A stretch of DNA of 64,000 nucleotides, from contig NZ_SWKP01000007.1 in the NCBI RefSeq assembly GCF_005871165.1, positions 372,001 through 436,000 on the forward strand, given 5' to 3'. How positions within the stretch are numbered: position 1 is the first letter of the stretch; the number at the start of each line of letters is the position of its first letter. Positions 62,876 to 64,000 of this stretch are shown piece by piece. The notes under the pieces are model-generated. The model ran no database searches, was not told the origin of the DNA, and was given only the letters and a program-made list of their open reading frames with translations. This DNA is from Maricaulis alexandrii (GTDB taxonomy: Bacteria > Pseudomonadota > Alphaproteobacteria > Caulobacterales > Maricaulaceae). Both the position numbers and the translations under genes were made by a program.

Positions 62876-64000
62876 CTAACCGCCCGCCGCTTCGATCACC
62901 GCCGCATAGGCCTGGCGGCCGACATAGCCATCTGCCAGGAGACCGCGGGAGCGCTGGAAGGCGCGCAGGGCGGCGCGGGTATTGGGGCCGGCAATGCCGT
63001 CCGGCGTGCCCGAATTGAAGCCGAGACTGTTGAGCGCTGTCTGGAGTTCGCGGGTCTGGGTCCGGTTGATCGGCGGATTGTCCTCCGGCCAGGGGCCTTC
63101 AAAGGCCGCGCCACCGGCGATCCGGTCAGCCAGATGGGCCACGCCGATCGCGTAGGATGTGGAGTTATTGTAGCGCTTGATCACCCGGAAATTGTCGAAG
63201 GTGAGGAAGCCGGGACCGGAACCGCCGGCGGGCAGTTCCAGCCGGGCCGAGCGCATCAGATGATCCGCCGACCATTCGCCGCGCGCCGGGGTCAGGCCCA
63301 GCTGCGCCCACTGGGAAACAGGGCGTGAGTCCTGCGGCTGCCAGGCGGCGAAGTCGAAGCCTTCAGGCAGATCGACTTCCAGAATGGCGGGAGCCCCCAG
63401 ATCCCAGCCGGCCCGGCTGAGCAAGTTGGCGGCCGAGGCCAGGGCATCGCCTTCATGGGTCCAGATATTGCGGCGGCCATCGCCATCCCAGTCCTGGGCC
63501 CGTTCCAGATAGGTGGAGGGGATGAATTGCATCTGCCCCATTGCGCCCGCCCAGGAGCCGGTCAGCTGGTCGCGGGTGGCATAGCCCTCATCAATCATCT
63601 CGCCCACGGCAATCAGCTCACCTTCCGCCCAGGCGCGGCGGCGGCCTTCCCAGGCCAGTGTGGCGAGGGCCTGGACGATGTCATTATTGCCCGGAATGGC
63701 GCCATAGGAGCTTTCCAACCCCCAGATCGCGACCAGGATTTCCGGCCGCACCTCGAATTGCGCGGCGACCGCATCCACGGTTTCGCGATTGCGGGCATAG
63801 GCATCGCGGCCATTGCGGATGCGCAGATCGGAGGCGGCGATCTCCAGATATGACCAGATCGGGCGGACGAATTCCGGCTGGGAGCGATCGGATTCGATGA
63901 TCCGCATCTCCGGCTCCAGATCATCCAGCATGGACGCAACGGTCTCATCCGATGTGCCCGCCGCACTCAAACGATCCCGAAAGCCCGCCTTCCAGTCAGC
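62876..64000 (-). CDS. Lytic murein transglycosylase B-type, C-terminal part of gene (runs off right edge)
   Basis: The open frame continues to position 64000 with no start; 374 residues are visible, beginning ADWKAGFRDRLSAAGTSDETV. The catalytic glutamate is in IWGLESSYGAIPG, followed by GSWAGAMGQMQFIPSTYL, the MltB/SltB core. The C-terminal ~60 residues are a peptidoglycan-binding repeat (LQTALNSLGFNSGTPDGIAGPNTRAALRAFQ, shown here by its ends LQTALNSLGF and GPNTRAALRAFQ). It cleaves glycan strands by forming anhydromuropeptides. The signal sequence is outside the window. Confidence 0.93.
   Translation of the reverse strand, partial: ADWKAGFRDRLSAAGTSDETVASMLDDLEPEMRIIESDRSQPEFVRPIWSYLEIAASDLRIRNGRDAYARNRETVDAVAAQFEVRPEILVAIWGLESSYGAIPGNNDIVQALATLAWEGRRRAWAEGELIAVGEMIDEGYATRDQLTGSWAGAMGQMQFIPSTYLERAQDWDGDGRRNIWTHEGDALASAANLLSRAGWDLGAPAILEVDLPEGFDFAAWQPQDSRPVSQWAQLGLTPARGEWSADHLMRSARLELPAGGSGPGFLTFDNFRVIKRYNNSTSYAIGVAHLADRIAGGAAFEGPWPEDNPPINRTQTRELQTALNSLGFNSGTPDGIAGPNTRAALRAFQRSRGLLADGYVGRQAYAAVIEAAGG

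Overview
The window is GC-rich, densely packed bacterial chromosome. It points to an alphaproteobacterium, most likely of the Caulobacterales/Maricaulales type (marine, prosthecate). The evidence is a CpdR-type single-domain response regulator next to an N-formylglutamate amidohydrolase, a HisN-type histidinol phosphatase beside a small XRE regulator, large TonB-dependent receptors, a motA gene with a CtrA-like box upstream, and GTG/TTG starts with strong Shine-Dalgarno sequences. This assignment is inference from gene content; no 16S gene is present. I see no phage, insertion sequence, plasmid function or CRISPR array.

Positions 1-26,426 form a surface-polysaccharide locus. It holds the complete dTDP-L-rhamnose pathway (rfbC/rfbA divergent; rfbB-rfbD overlapping), the UDP-sugar set (galU, ugd, a UDP-glucuronate 4-epimerase, galE), glmS, a phosphohexomutase, a WbpE-like sugar aminotransferase, and a Wzm-type permease with a Wzt-type ATPase on opposite strands 5 kb apart. 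Decorating enzymes are a membrane acyltransferase with two tandem SGNH domains, a partial sulfotransferase at the left edge, and a 1,973-residue protein joining a sulfotransferase domain, a long coiled coil, a five-unit WY..NPDV repeat and three glycosyltransferase domains. Together they suggest an ABC-exported polysaccharide containing rhamnose and uronic acid, probably sulfated and acylated.

Positions 26,553-36,935 encode a type I secretion operon on the minus strand: PrtD-type ABC exporter, HlyD-type adaptor, TolC-type channel, and a 1,606-residue substrate with eight cadherin-like repeats, a PPC domain, an M10 metalloprotease domain and RTX repeats. The Kdo-pathway isomerase kdsD lies just upstream. 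The 422-bp gap between kdsD and the divergent gpmA folds into a row of hairpins and is the best candidate here for an undescribed structured RNA or leader.

Positions 37,358-50,402 are mixed: gpmA, a reductase-less RibD-like deaminase, a pentapeptide-repeat protein, Hsp20, a methyltransferase-like lipoprotein, an exported unknown, hisN, an XRE regulator, N-formylglutamate amidohydrolase, cpdR, an S9 peptidase and a large TonB-dependent receptor. A tRNA-Val(GAC) gene and mrp follow.

Positions 52,010-56,755 are a cobalamin riboswitch-controlled btuB-btuF-btuC-btuD operon with overlapping genes. The right end carries a WecG/TagA-type glycosyltransferase, a small exported unknown, mnmC, an RBBP9-type hydrolase, motA, an MFS transporter and a lytic transglycosylase that runs off the window.
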